Assembly (NCBI RefSeq): GCF_027111255.2
Contig: NZ_CP114285.2
Location: 1,054,001 to 1,118,000 of the forward strand
Direction of reading: 5' to 3'
Source: Flavobacterium flavigenum
GTDB taxonomy: Bacteria; Bacteroidota; Bacteroidia; Flavobacteriales; Flavobacteriaceae
Length of the DNA: 64,000 bases
How positions within the stretch are numbered: the stretch's first letter is position 1; every line of letters begins with the position of its first letter. The notes below the pieces were generated by a model. It did no database searches, had not been told where the DNA came from, and worked only from the letters and a program-made list of their open reading frames with translations. This document shows, one piece after another, positions 18,089-29,119 of this stretch. The translations under genes and the position numbers were made by a program.

Positions 18089-18940
18089 TTATTTATTAGC
18101 AACGTGATACGCAATAAGCCCGTCGATTGGACGTCTTAAAACATTTCCTAATTTAAGTTCGTATTTATCAAATATCTCCTGCAGCTCATCCTTCAAATAA
18201 AAAGCTATAGATCCAACAAAATGAACGGGAACTTCCTGGCAATTATCATATTGTTTGATGTAATTTTTAACAAAAGATTTCATTCCTTTAAAAATGATTT
18301 TTCTGCAAAAATCGGAATCTTTATGCTGAATAAGAAATTTAGCAAAAGTTGCTAAATAGGCATTTGGATTTGGTTCTTTATATAATTTATTTTTAATAAA
18401 ATCAGGATCCACATCGTATTCTTTTTCAAACTCAACAGCCAGTTCTTTAGGCATTTTATTGAAATAATACTTTCTGATCAGTTCTTTTCCAAAAACATTC
18501 CCACTGCAATCATCCATTACAATATAACCTAATGATTGTACCTTTTGATGCAACACTTTTCCATCAAAATAACTGCAATTAGATCCCGTACCTAAAATGC
18601 TGACAATTGCTTCTTCTCCCTTAGGTGTAGTAGCATATACTGCAGCATAAGTATCTTCCTGAACTTCTACAATAGCGTTTTCAAAATACCCCTGAAATAC
18701 CTGTGATAAAGACAGTTTCATTCTGTCAGTGCCGCAACCTGCACCATAAAAAAATAAATGAGTAGCTTCTTTTCTGTTCTGTGAAATATCAAAACGATCA
18801 TTTACTCTTTCAATTATCTCCGGACCATCAAGAATCTCAGGATTTAGACCTAAAGTTTGTGTTGTGAATAACACTTTTCCACTATCATCAATTGCAATCC
18901 AATCAGCTTTGGTAGATCCACTATCAACTATTAATTTCAT
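18089..18940 (-). CDS. BadF/BadG-type sugar kinase (N-acetylglucosamine kinase-like)
   Basis: This 283-residue ASKHA-fold ATPase has the phosphate-1 loop DSGSTKADW at 6-14, the phosphate-2 and adenosine motif SILGTGSNCSYF near 115, and a DDCSGNVFGK segment near 143. The family includes eukaryotic-type N-acetylglucosamine kinases and bacterial kinases of amino sugars from cell-wall recycling. The small size and soluble nature fit this. It is 9 bases upstream of mgsA and probably in one transcript. The substrate (GlcNAc, GlcN or MurNAc-like) is inferred from the family only. Confidence 0.8.
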   Translation of the reverse strand: MKLIVDSGSTKADWIAIDDSGKVLFTTQTLGLNPEILDGPEIIERVNDRFDISQNRKEATHLFFYGAGCGTDRMKLSLSQVFQGYFENAIVEVQEDTYAAVYATTPKGEEAIVSILGTGSNCSYFDGKVLHQKVQSLGYIVMDDCSGNVFGKELIRKYYFNKMPKELAVEFEKEYDVDPDFIKNKLYKEPNPNAYLATFAKFLIQHKDSDFCRKIIFKGMKSFVKNYIKQYDNCQEVPVHFVGSIAFYLKDELQEIFDKYELKLGNVLRRPIDGLIAYHVANK

Positions 18941-19010
18941 GTTAGTTTAGTTTTTTAGTTTAGTTTTCTTCAATTAAAAGTGTGTTTTTCACATTAATTA
19001 AAGACCTTAC

Positions 19011-19052
19011 AAAATAAGAAATCCCGTTATTTAAAAATAACGGGATTTTCTC
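19011..19052. terminator. Strong hairpin terminator downstream of gapA
   Basis: A perfect 13-bp stem (19019-19031 with 19036-19048) has a 4-base loop, with T-rich tails on both strands. It lies just past the gapA stop on the minus strand and separates the pfkA-gapA unit from the sugar kinase-mgsA unit. Confidence 0.8.
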
Positions 19053-19065
19053 ACTTCATAATATA

Positions 19066-20112
<1,047 letters not shown>

Positions 20113-20142
20113 TTAATTTCTCACTATAAACTTCGTTTCTTT

Positions 20143-21129
20143 TTATGTTGACATGATATCAGATACCCTTAGTAACTCCATATCAATTTCAGATTTCCCT
20201 TTAATTGCCTGCTCAAGTGGCGTTAAAGTCACTTTATCCTGTTGCAGACCCACCATATAATTTGATTTACCATCTATTAATGACTCTACGGCTTTTACTC
20301 CTAAACGGCTTGCCAAAACACGATCAAAACATGATGGAGAACCACCTCTCTGCATGTGCCCAAGAACTGAAACACGCACATCGTATTCTGGTAAATTAGC
20401 CTCTACGTAATCTTTTAATTCGAATACGTTTTTACCAATTTTATCACCTTCGGCAATAACTACGATACTTGATGATTTTCCTGAAGCTTTACTTTTTTGA
20501 AGAGAATCCAAAAGCCTGTCAAGCCCTAAATCTTCTTCAGGAATAAGGATTTCCTCTGCTCCTGCACCAATACCGGCATTAAGAGCAATATGACCTGCAT
20601 CCCTACCCATAACTTCTACAAAAAACAGACGGTTATGTGAACTGGCGGTATCCCTAATTTTATCTATACAATCTACAACGGTATTTAAAGCAGTATCATA
20701 ACCTAAAGTATGACTTGTTCCAAAAATGTCATTATCAATTGTACCTGGAATTCCCATTACAGGGAAACCATATTCAGAATTAAAAATTAACCCTCCGGTG
20801 AAGCTTCCGTCTCCTCCAATAACCACCAAAGCATCAACCCCGGCTTTTACAAGATTATCGTGTGCTTTTTTTCTACCCTCAGGTGTTCTAAATTCAAGTG
20901 AGCGTGCCGATTTTAAAATCGTGCCTCCTTTGTTTACAATGTTATTTACACTTCGGGGTCCCATTTCTTTGAAGTCTCCTTCAATCATTCCCTGATACCC
21001 TCTATAAATTCCTAAACATTCTATATTATGATAAGCGCACGTTCGAACTACTGATCGAATAGCAGCATTCATTCCTGGTGAATCTCCTCCTGAAGTAAGA
21101 ACACCTACTTTTTTTATTGTTTTTGGCAT
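20143..21129 (-). CDS. pfkA: ATP-dependent 6-phosphofructokinase
   Basis: This is the committed step of glycolysis. The 328-residue protein has VLTSGGDSPGMNA at 11-23, VIGGDGSFTGG near 102, the catalytic GTIDNDI near 128 and the active-site region EVMGRDAGHIAL near 173. The Gly in GGDGS favours ATP over pyrophosphate as phosphoryl donor. The length is that of bacterial PfkA. It heads the pfkA-gapA unit. The 246 bases upstream (21130-21375) are AT-rich with no clear -7 consensus; the nearest match is imperfect (AATGTTTG). Confidence 0.96.
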   Translation of the reverse strand: MPKTIKKVGVLTSGGDSPGMNAAIRSVVRTCAYHNIECLGIYRGYQGMIEGDFKEMGPRSVNNIVNKGGTILKSARSLEFRTPEGRKKAHDNLVKAGVDALVVIGGDGSFTGGLIFNSEYGFPVMGIPGTIDNDIFGTSHTLGYDTALNTVVDCIDKIRDTASSHNRLFFVEVMGRDAGHIALNAGIGAGAEEILIPEEDLGLDRLLDSLQKSKASGKSSSIVVIAEGDKIGKNVFELKDYVEANLPEYDVRVSVLGHMQRGGSPSCFDRVLASRLGVKAVESLIDGKSNYMVGLQQDKVTLTPLEQAIKGKSEIDMELLRVSDIMST

Positions 21130-21375
21130 TATTTAAGTATTAAAGTGTAAAATTAGCAAACATTGATCACTTTCCAGTTGATGATTATAATAAATTAGTA
21201 AAAAAACTTAATTCAAACGTTTTCGGTTAATAAGTTTTTTATACTTAAAAATTCATTTAAAATAATAAAAGTGCCATTTTTTAATTAAAAATGCAAAATT
21301 AACAATCAGCAAATGAAGTGTTATAAAAATCTATTTTATGATAATCATGAACAAATCTATAAAATTTAAATTCGT

Positions 21376-24300
21376 TTAATAATCATTATCCGGAATTAAT
21401 CCTTCATTGTTATTCTTTTGCTCTTGTTTTTCATCCTTTTTTTCAGGCTTCCTTTTATCCTTTTCTGCTTCTTTTTTAGCATTTGTAAAATTTATATAAT
21501 CAGGGTTCAGATTAGAATCCTGTATATCATTTGAACCTTTACTTGTTTTGCCTATTTTATTCTTCTTGAAGATCTTATTAACTAACTCGCTAAAAGTATC
21601 AAAATCTACTTCATAACTAATACCTACCCCCTGCGTGTAGCCAATACCCTGACCTACGTAGCTAAGGTCATTTTCTTTATTGAACAAACGCAAATTAGCG
21701 GTACCGTCTTCATTAATACGATATTGCACTTCAATGTCCCCTACGATTGCTGATTCATTTATACCTCCCACAGGCACACCAACTTTTCCATTAATAGTAA
21801 TGCGTTCATTAATTTGTGATGATACTGTTGCTACTACTTGTCCATCAGCTTCCTGTCCTATACGCCTGTCCGCAGAAACATAATTAAAGCCAACATTAAT
21901 TTTATCATTGTCTGATTTAATTATATCCCCTAATAAACTGGAAGCTGTTTCAGCAAATGTTCCTGATAAATCTCCCTGGCTAAAACCATCCGTGCTCATA
22001 AAAGAACCCGTTGATAATAAATATAAAGCCTGGGTCTGACGAATGTCTTTATCATCCAGTTTATATTGTATTTCTGACTTTAAAACACTACTTACAGAAG
22101 GAAACTGAATATCAAAATTAGGTTCCGGACTGGCTAAATCGCCCCTTAAACCAATAACTACTTCGACAGGAACCTTTTTATTAAATGAAGAGTTTTCCAA
22201 TAATACTGCAGGATTAGCTATTGTTCTGTATACAGCTTCTAAATTTAATTGTGCTCTCATAGGGTTTCCTTCCCAAATAATTGAACCACCTTTTCTAACG
22301 GCAAATTTTTTATCAATTAATCCGCCGTATTTAAAATTATAAGTTCCTTCATAAGCCTGAAAATCCCCCCACATATTAAACTTACCGAGCGTATTAATTT
22401 TAAACAATAAAGATCCATATCCTTTCCCTTTCATACCATGTCCGGAATCCCTGTCTAAAATCACTTCAATTTCCGCATCTGGTGTAATATCAAAATCAAA
22501 TTCTAATTCGAGACCATTATAGTTTTTTGTTTTTTCGACAATACCATTTGCTAAATTATACTTTTCCTTAGCTGTTATAAAATGTATAAAACTTTTTTCT
22601 CCAACACTTTGAACATTGCTGATTGGAATTTTTATCTCAGTTCCTTTCTCAGATTTTGCATCTACTTTAATAAACAATGCCTCAGTTGGCCCTTTTATAC
22701 TTGCAGTACCATTTATAAAAGCTGTTCCAAAATAGGCAGCATCATCACTATCTTTCGTGTCTAATGCCAGTAGTCTTTTTGAAGTTATAGTTAAATCTAA
22801 TTTCCAGTCTCCAAAATTCTTATGCTCTATACTTCCGTTTAACAGACCTTTTGTTCCAAATTTGGTGTCCGTCAGCTGATTATTCCTAAACAGAAACTTT
22901 TCATCAGTTAAATCAACTACAGTTCTATTGTTTAGTTCATAATCTGTATTAAGATAAGTAACTGTCATCCCTGCTTTTTCAACATAAAGTCTTCCATTAA
23001 TTTCCGGCTTTTTCAGATTCCCTGCAATTGCAGCATTTCCGGATACTGTACCTCGTATATTAGACAAAACATCTCCCCCGATTGTACTCAAAGCAGCCAG
23101 ATTAAATTTATCAAGCTTTAACTTTAAGTCTAATAAAGTTTCTTTGTTTTGAATGGAAAAATTCCCTTCGGCTTTGAAGGATTCGGCAAAATTATTCTGA
23201 ATAGAAGAATTTATAGTGAATTTTTTAAATGTTTCATCTCCCGAGATATCAAACTTTAAAGTCCCTAAATCTATCTTATTCAAATTTAGATTATCAATTT
23301 CAATGTTAGCAGTAGGCTGATAAATATTTTTATTCTGCTTAAAATTTATATTTCCGTTTAATTTACCGTTAACTACAAATTTTTTATTTAAAGGAGTAAT
23401 TTTATTGATATCTACATCTTCAAAATTCAGAACAAGGTCTTTATAATCTGTTCCTTTTATAACTCCGTTTAAATCTATTTTTTGATTTTCATGCGACAAT
23501 ATAATGTTGTCAATGTTGAAATTTTTAAATTTTTTATCAAAAACTACCTGATTATCATCTTCTTCATCTTCATTCAAATACCATAAATAGTCCTTAAATT
23601 TCATTTCTGACTTATGGATCCCAACTACATTGTTTTTATTTTTATCTATTGTATGATAGAGATTCAGATTAAAATAATCCTCCCCTTTGCTTCCACCTTT
23701 AAATTCAGAACGAACAAACAAAGTGTCTTTTGATGTTACATTAATTAAATTAAAATCACGAACCTTATAATAAGGCGTTTTAATACTGTCCAGTTCGATA
23801 AAAGCATTATAAAGCGGATTCTTATTATCAATATTAATGCGAATATTATCGAATGTATTTTTTGAAGCTGTAATTTTTTGTGAATTGAACCTGAACTTAA
23901 ATTCTTGTTTATCAGAATCGATTTTACCGCGCATTACAGTACTCGAATCGATTTCAATATCCGGGTACAACATTTCAACCACTTTATTGTACACATGGAA
24001 ATTAAAACGCAGAAACTGCCCTTTTTTAACTTTGTAAGGTTTATAATTCGTGTAAAGACTTCCGACAGAATTCATAACTAGTTTGTCTAATTGGTCAAAT
24101 TGAAATTTCCCTACAATTTTTCCATTTACAACATCATTTGAATTAACAGTTATAGTACGCAAATTGTCTGAATCGAAACTTGAATTTACCGTTATTTCAT
24201 CAAAAGCATATGTTGATTTTGGATTTTGGTAAACAGCATCTTTTATAAAAATATTTCCATGTAAACTTTGCAGAGAATTACCACTAACCTGTACAATTGC

Positions 24301-25872
24301 ATCACCAGTAAAACTGGAAATTGAATCATTAACGAATTTCAGTTTTCTCAAATCTGAATTTTCGATATTAATATGAAAATCATATTTATTTTCCCGTTTG
24401 CTCAAATCAACCAAACCATCAAATGTCAGGTTTAAATTAGGATCGTTAATAGAAATCTGACCTTTATAATATGGCAGTTTAAAATTGCCATTTACAACAA
24501 TATTATTGTAAGTGTACTTATTATAATCGAGTTTTGCGATATCCCCTTTTACAATTGTATTTAAATATTTCTTAGAAAATCCTATACCATCAACATTTAG
24601 GTTTAGAGTCGTTTTTCCTATATCTTTCCTTTGCAATAAAGTTCCGAGGTCAAAATCATTAAGAACAATATTTCCTGAATAAGAAGCTTTATCTATAAAA
24701 TCAATATTATTCATATGCAGATCGATTTCTCCATTACCGAGATCGCTAGCCATTTTGAATTTTGATTCTAAATCTGTGGTTGATACTTTTATAGCTCCAA
24801 CTATATTAACTTTACCAATTCTTTTTAATTCTTTAGGAAGCTTTTTTCCTAAAACATCTGGCAGCAAAACGACTAAATTATCATAGCTGGTAATGAGTTT
24901 ATCAAATTTACCATCCATCGAAAATTTTTGGGATTTGCTTCCTAAAAGATTTTTAAAATTGATATTTCCAATAATTCTTGTCCCGTTTGTATCACTTAAT
25001 CTTAGCTTCTTCAAATTAAGGTTATTCAGCGGCCCCTGTATTTTAGTTTTTACTTTAAAATGCTGATTTTTACCTAATCCTCCATAAAAATAACGAATAT
25101 CATTTGAAGCCAGTGAAGCTGAGTCTAACACTACATCAAACCTAACTTTGTCAGTAAATTCTAGGAAATCTTTTACTTGATAATTTAAAATAGCTTTACC
25201 ATAAATAGTCGATCTTTTAGTAGTAATGGCTAAATTTTCAAGTTTTATTTGTTTTTTGCTATAACTGAATTTTGAACTTAAATTTGAAACATATAGACCT
25301 CGATGATCCAGAAAAGAAAATCTGTGGATATTTGTATTAATTTCAGAACCGTATATTTTAAATTCACTGATATACGTATTCAGGTTTTTAAAATCTATAA
25401 TCTTTGGAGTCTTTTTGTTTTCGTCAACTGCAGAAAATGAACCTTGCGATATGTAAGCATTTTTTGCTGTTAAAAGAAAATGTTTGCTTGATTTTGTAGG
25501 TTTTCCTGATTCAAATAATCGTATAAAAACATTGATATTATTTTCATCTTCGTTTTTATATGTTTTCAGGTTAAAAATTAATCCTGTCAAACGAACATCC
25601 CCAAAAATTAAATCCCCATCAATTAATCTGGTTACGCTTAACACATCTGTGGTAATAATATCGGAATAGATTAACGTTTTTTTGTGATGGTCTAAAATTA
25701 GCACTTTTTTAAGTTTAACGCCTCCAAAAGCATTAATTGCCACCTTTTCGATACTGATATTCGTTTTAAAATCAGTATTAAGCCTATCCGCAATGTAATG
25801 GGCAATTTTTGTTTGCACGAATGGCAAAGACAAAGTAATAGCAATTACCAAAACGAGTAAAACTAACCCCAT
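21376..25872 (-). CDS. tamB: TamB/DUF490-type translocation and assembly module protein
   Basis: This very large (1498 residues) AsmA/TamB-family protein forms a periplasm-spanning lipid or protein conduit. One N-terminal membrane segment (about 2-20) is followed by an AsmA-like start (VQTKIAHYIADRLNTDF). Long beta-taco repeats follow. The TamB_C region lies near 1050-1430, with motifs such as LRGDLASPEPNFDIQFP. The tail from 1440 is Lys/Glu-rich and disordered. The only ATG in reach is 25872. The frame continues upstream for 20 codons with a basic, amphipathic stretch that looks like the usual cytoplasmic start of such proteins but has no ATG, GTG or TTG. It is divergent from tsaD. Confidence 0.88.
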   Translation of the reverse strand: MGLVLLVLVIAITLSLPFVQTKIAHYIADRLNTDFKTNISIEKVAINAFGGVKLKKVLILDHHKKTLIYSDIITTDVLSVTRLIDGDLIFGDVRLTGLIFNLKTYKNEDENNINVFIRLFESGKPTKSSKHFLLTAKNAYISQGSFSAVDENKKTPKIIDFKNLNTYISEFKIYGSEINTNIHRFSFLDHRGLYVSNLSSKFSYSKKQIKLENLAITTKRSTIYGKAILNYQVKDFLEFTDKVRFDVVLDSASLASNDIRYFYGGLGKNQHFKVKTKIQGPLNNLNLKKLRLSDTNGTRIIGNINFKNLLGSKSQKFSMDGKFDKLITSYDNLVVLLPDVLGKKLPKELKRIGKVNIVGAIKVSTTDLESKFKMASDLGNGEIDLHMNNIDFIDKASYSGNIVLNDFDLGTLLQRKDIGKTTLNLNVDGIGFSKKYLNTIVKGDIAKLDYNKYTYNNIVVNGNFKLPYYKGQISINDPNLNLTFDGLVDLSKRENKYDFHINIENSDLRKLKFVNDSISSFTGDAIVQVSGNSLQSLHGNIFIKDAVYQNPKSTYAFDEITVNSSFDSDNLRTITVNSNDVVNGKIVGKFQFDQLDKLVMNSVGSLYTNYKPYKVKKGQFLRFNFHVYNKVVEMLYPDIEIDSSTVMRGKIDSDKQEFKFRFNSQKITASKNTFDNIRINIDNKNPLYNAFIELDSIKTPYYKVRDFNLINVTSKDTLFVRSEFKGGSKGEDYFNLNLYHTIDKNKNNVVGIHKSEMKFKDYLWYLNEDEEDDNQVVFDKKFKNFNIDNIILSHENQKIDLNGVIKGTDYKDLVLNFEDVDINKITPLNKKFVVNGKLNGNINFKQNKNIYQPTANIEIDNLNLNKIDLGTLKFDISGDETFKKFTINSSIQNNFAESFKAEGNFSIQNKETLLDLKLKLDKFNLAALSTIGGDVLSNIRGTVSGNAAIAGNLKKPEINGRLYVEKAGMTVTYLNTDYELNNRTVVDLTDEKFLFRNNQLTDTKFGTKGLLNGSIEHKNFGDWKLDLTITSKRLLALDTKDSDDAAYFGTAFINGTASIKGPTEALFIKVDAKSEKGTEIKIPISNVQSVGEKSFIHFITAKEKYNLANGIVEKTKNYNGLELEFDFDITPDAEIEVILDRDSGHGMKGKGYGSLLFKINTLGKFNMWGDFQAYEGTYNFKYGGLIDKKFAVRKGGSIIWEGNPMRAQLNLEAVYRTIANPAVLLENSSFNKKVPVEVVIGLRGDLASPEPNFDIQFPSVSSVLKSEIQYKLDDKDIRQTQALYLLSTGSFMSTDGFSQGDLSGTFAETASSLLGDIIKSDNDKINVGFNYVSADRRIGQEADGQVVATVSSQINERITINGKVGVPVGGINESAIVGDIEVQYRINEDGTANLRLFNKENDLSYVGQGIGYTQGVGISYEVDFDTFSELVNKIFKKNKIGKTSKGSNDIQDSNLNPDYINFTNAKKEAEKDKRKPEKKDEKQEQKNNNEGLIPDNDY

Positions 25873-25983
25873 AAGGGTCCTGGATATTATTTTCTTTACT
25901 TTTTTAATAACTGCTTTTATTTTTAGTTTTCTTTAAATTTATTTTTGAACAGACAAACAACGGCTGTTTTGATAAAAATTCTT

Positions 25984-25991
25984 TAATTTTG
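25984..25991 (+). promoter_or_regulatory. -7 element upstream of tsaD
   Basis: TAATTTTG matches TAnnTTTG and lies 72 bases before the tsaD ATG. A TTTG lies 12 bases upstream, shorter than the usual -33 spacing. Confidence 0.35.
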
Positions 25992-26063
25992 GCTCCTCCT
26001 TTTACGATTAAACAAAGTTAAAAATTTGATTTGTCAAATATAATTCAAAATTTGTGCCTTTAT

Positions 26064-27086
26064 ATGCAAAATTCAGAGGTTTTTATTCTTGCCATTGAAA
26101 GTTCCTGCGATGATACTGCTGCCGCGGTTTTACATAACGACAAAGTACTCTCAAATGTTGTGGCAAATCAGTTAATTCACAATCAATATGGGGGTGTTGT
26201 TCCTGAACTGGCTTCGAGGGCACATCAACAAAATATTGTACCTGTAATTGATGCCGCATTACGCAAAGCTAATATACAAAAAGAACAGTTAACAGCTATT
26301 GCTTTTACACAAGGTCCGGGTTTAATGGGTTCTTTATTGGTTGGAAGTTCTTTTAGCAAGTCATTGTCGCTGGCTTTACAAATCCCATTGATTGCTGTAA
26401 ATCACATGCATGCTCATATTTTGGCGCATTTTATTGATGAAGAAGGATTCGACAAACCGGAGTTTCCGTTTTTAGCGCTAACAATTAGTGGAGGACATAC
26501 CCAAATTGTAAAAGTGAATGGCTTTTTTGATATGGAAATCATTGGTGAAACTACGGATGATGCTGTTGGGGAAGCTTTTGATAAAAGTGCCAAAATTCTT
26601 GGACTTCCTTATCCTGGCGGTCCTTTGATTGATAAATATGCCAAAGAAGGCAATCCAAAAGCTTTTCAGTTTACAAAACCAAAAGTTCCCGGTTTAGATT
26701 TTAGTTTCTCTGGCCTAAAAACAGCCATTTTATATTTTATCCAGAAGAATAAACAGGAAAACCCAAATTTTATTGAAGAAAACCTGAATGATATTTGTGC
26801 CTCGATTCAATATACAATTATTGAAATTTTGATGGATAAATTAAAATTAGCGGTAAAAGAAACCGGGATTAAACAAATTGCTATTGGCGGAGGTGTTTCT
26901 GCTAATTCAGGAATCAGAACCCGTTTGAAAGAAAGTGAAGGCAAATATGGCTGGAAAACGTTTATTCCTAAATTTGAATATACGACAGATAATGCTGCAA
27001 TGATAGGAATTGTTGGGTATCAAAAATATTTATCAGGCCGTTTTGAAACCTCAGCTGTTGTTTCTAAAGCACGAATTCAATTTTAA
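26064..27086 (+). CDS. tsaD: tRNA N6-adenosine threonylcarbamoyltransferase
   Basis: This enzyme transfers threonylcarbamoyl to A37 of ANN-decoding tRNAs, together with TsaB and TsaE. The 340-residue protein has ILAIESSCDDTAAA at 8-21, the metal-binding HMHAH at 114-118, ISGGHTQIV near 145 and GGGVSANSGIR near 275. The frame is open from 26031, but the ATG at 26064 gives the family N-terminus and the normal length. It is followed after 2 bases by rsmE, so the two are cotranscribed. Confidence 0.95.
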   Translation: MQNSEVFILAIESSCDDTAAAVLHNDKVLSNVVANQLIHNQYGGVVPELASRAHQQNIVPVIDAALRKANIQKEQLTAIAFTQGPGLMGSLLVGSSFSKSLSLALQIPLIAVNHMHAHILAHFIDEEGFDKPEFPFLALTISGGHTQIVKVNGFFDMEIIGETTDDAVGEAFDKSAKILGLPYPGGPLIDKYAKEGNPKAFQFTKPKVPGLDFSFSGLKTAILYFIQKNKQENPNFIEENLNDICASIQYTIIEILMDKLKLAVKETGIKQIAIGGGVSANSGIRTRLKESEGKYGWKTFIPKFEYTTDNAAMIGIVGYQKYLSGRFETSAVVSKARIQF

Positions 27087-27088
27087 TT

Positions 27089-27802
27089 ATGCAGTTATTT
27101 TATAATCCGAATATAGACGAGACAACTGAAACTTTTTCTTTCGACAAAGAAGAAAGTCGTCATATCATTAAAGTTTTACGAAAAAAAGATTCAGATATCC
27201 TTCATGTTACAAATGGCATGGGATTATTATTTGAAACCGAAATTACGCTTGCTTCAGATAACAAATGTATTGTAGAAATTCGCTCCATACAAAAATCACC
27301 TCAACCAAAATTTTATTTACATCTTGCGGTGGCACCAACCAAAATGAATGACAGATTTGAATGGTTTTTAGAAAAAGCAACCGAAATCGGAATTCAGGAA
27401 ATCACACCCATTATCTGCGACCGGTCTGAAAGAAAGGTTATTAATAAGGACCGATTTGAGAAAATCATTCTTTCAGCAATGAAACAATCCAATGAAACTT
27501 TTTTGCCAAAATTAAACGAAGCAATTTCTTTTAAAGAATTCATCAAACAAAAAAACGAAGGATTACAGTTCATTGCACATTGTGAGGAAACAGATAAAAA
27601 GTCGCTGAAGGAATCATTAAAGCAAAACGAAAACATAACACTTTTGATTGGTCCCGAGGGCGATTTTTCTGAAAAAGAAATTGCTTTGGCGGTTGCAAAT
27701 AAGTTCCAGCCCGTTACTTTAGGAAACACCCGTTTACGCACTGAAACCGCTGCAGTTGTCGCATGCCATAGTGTTGTATTTTTCAATGAAAACTCAAATT
27801 AA
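27089..27802 (+). CDS. rsmE: 16S rRNA (uracil-1498-N3)-methyltransferase
   Basis: This SPOUT-class methyltransferase acts on U1498 of 16S rRNA. The 237-residue protein has an N-terminal PUA-like part (HIIKVLRKK). The C-terminal knot domain has LEKATEIGIQEI near 94, LLIGPEGDFSEKEI near 188 and LGNTRLRTETAA near 213. It starts 2 bases after tsaD and is followed after 17 bases by a DUF4159 gene. Confidence 0.94.
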   Translation: MQLFYNPNIDETTETFSFDKEESRHIIKVLRKKDSDILHVTNGMGLLFETEITLASDNKCIVEIRSIQKSPQPKFYLHLAVAPTKMNDRFEWFLEKATEIGIQEITPIICDRSERKVINKDRFEKIILSAMKQSNETFLPKLNEAISFKEFIKQKNEGLQFIAHCEETDKKSLKESLKQNENITLLIGPEGDFSEKEIALAVANKFQPVTLGNTRLRTETAAVVACHSVVFFNENSN

Positions 27803-27819
27803 CCGACTTTAAAATTGAT

Positions 27820-28458
27820 ATGAAAAAAATATTGTGCCTGTTTTTATTGGCTTCTATTTCTTCTTTCGCACAAGAAATTGCCTTATTAAAATATAGCGGC
27901 GGCGGAGACTGGTATGCAAATCCTACTTCACTGCCAAACTTAATTCGGTTTTGTAATTCCACCATTCATACTCAAATAAAAGCAAAACCCTCAACAGTAG
28001 AACCCGGAAATCCTGATTTGCTCTCTTACCCTTTTGTACACATGACGGGACATGGAAATGTTGTTTTTAGTGATGCTGATATAACAAATCTTAGAAACTA
28101 CCTAAACGGAGGCGGTTTCCTGCATATTGATGATAATTACGGGATGGATCAATATATTAGAAAAGAAATAAAAAAAATATTTCCAAATACTAATTTAGTT
28201 GAGATTCCGGCTAATCATGCTATTTTTCAAAAACCTTTTCCTTTTCCGAACGGGCTGCCAAAAATTCATGAACACGATGCTAAAAGACCTCAGGCTTTTG
28301 GGATTTTTGTAGAAAATAAGCTGGTTTTACTGTATACTTACGAATGTGACCTCGGTGATGGCTGGGAAGATCCAGAAGTAAATAATGATCCGGCCGAAGT
28401 ACGCCAAAAAGCATTAAAAATGGGTGCCAACATCATCAATTATATTTTCACCAATTAA
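27820..28458 (+). CDS. DUF4159 exported protein
   Basis: This 212-residue protein has a signal peptide (about 1-17, ending SSFAQ). It has the DUF4159 layout: LLKYSGGGDWY near 22, an MTGHGNVVFSD segment near 75, GGFLHIDDNYG near 98 and a helical C-terminus. The fold resembles a glutamine-amidotransferase-like alpha/beta domain, but the usual catalytic Cys is not evident. It sits in the tsaD-rsmE run and is followed 10 bases later by a SpoU methyltransferase. The function is unknown. Confidence 0.82.
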   Translation: MKKILCLFLLASISSFAQEIALLKYSGGGDWYANPTSLPNLIRFCNSTIHTQIKAKPSTVEPGNPDLLSYPFVHMTGHGNVVFSDADITNLRNYLNGGGFLHIDDNYGMDQYIRKEIKKIFPNTNLVEIPANHAIFQKPFPFPNGLPKIHEHDAKRPQAFGIFVENKLVLLYTYECDLGDGWEDPEVNNDPAEVRQKALKMGANIINYIFTN

Positions 28459-28468
28459 TCTATACACA

Positions 28469-28963
28469 GTGCAGCTTACCCACGAAGAAAATCAATTTGA
28501 AAGTAAAACATTTCCCATAACCCTCGTTTGCGATCATATCTACTTTCAGCAAAATATTGGTTCTCTTTTTAGGATTAGTGAAGCTTTTGGCATTGAAAAA
28601 ATCATTTTTTTAGGAAAAGATATTCCGTTAAATCCCAGAAAAATAAATAAAACTTCAAGAAGTACTCATCTTCATGTTTCTCATACTGTTATTGAAGAAA
28701 CAGATGAATTAATTCATTATCTACTTGAAAACCAATTTGAAATTATTGCTTTAGAAATTACACATAACAGCAAGCCTTTAAAAGAAATCATAATTCCTGA
28801 TGATAAAAAAATAGCACTTTTGATAGGAAGTGAAATTGACGGAATTTCAAGTAATCTCTTAAAAATTTCAAATCAAATTGTCCATATTACGATGTTTGGA
28901 AAAAACAGCAGCATGAATGTTGTTCAGGCAACAAGCATAGCTTTGTACGAATTAACTTCTTAA
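28469..28963 (+). CDS. SpoU/TrmH-family RNA 2'-O-methyltransferase
   Basis: This SPOUT methyltransferase has the three family motifs: NIGSLFRISEAFG, then LLIGSEIDGIS, then SMNVVQATSIALYEL at the C-terminus. The frame is open from 28424, which would overlap the DUF4159 gene by 35 bases. The GTG at 28469 leaves a 10-base gap and a compact 164-residue protein of normal TrmL/TrmH size, so it is preferred. The RNA target is probably tRNA or rRNA ribose, but sequence alone does not tell which position. Confidence 0.87.
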   Translation: MQLTHEENQFESKTFPITLVCDHIYFQQNIGSLFRISEAFGIEKIIFLGKDIPLNPRKINKTSRSTHLHVSHTVIEETDELIHYLLENQFEIIALEITHNSKPLKEIIIPDDKKIALLIGSEIDGISSNLLKISNQIVHITMFGKNSSMNVVQATSIALYELTS

Positions 28964-29119
28964 ATAAAAATTTAACATTTTTATAAGAACTAGACTACAT
29001 AAGGGTTTATAAGATTCTGATCAACAAATTGTTATAAAAATTTTGACAATTATATTTTTTGTTATAAAATTGTGTAAGAATTTAACTAATTAATCATTTT
29101 ATAACAAAACCCCTTTATT

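Noticed and set aside
21680-24037. Several short plus-strand frames inside the TamB gene
   Set aside because: They are opposite-strand shadows of a single continuous large coding region and have no signals of their own.
28980-29119. Repeated GTTATAAAA and related AT-rich words upstream of the M43 protease gene
   Set aside because: They are short, low-complexity and typical of AT-rich intergenic DNA; no consistent repeat unit or exact promoter was found.
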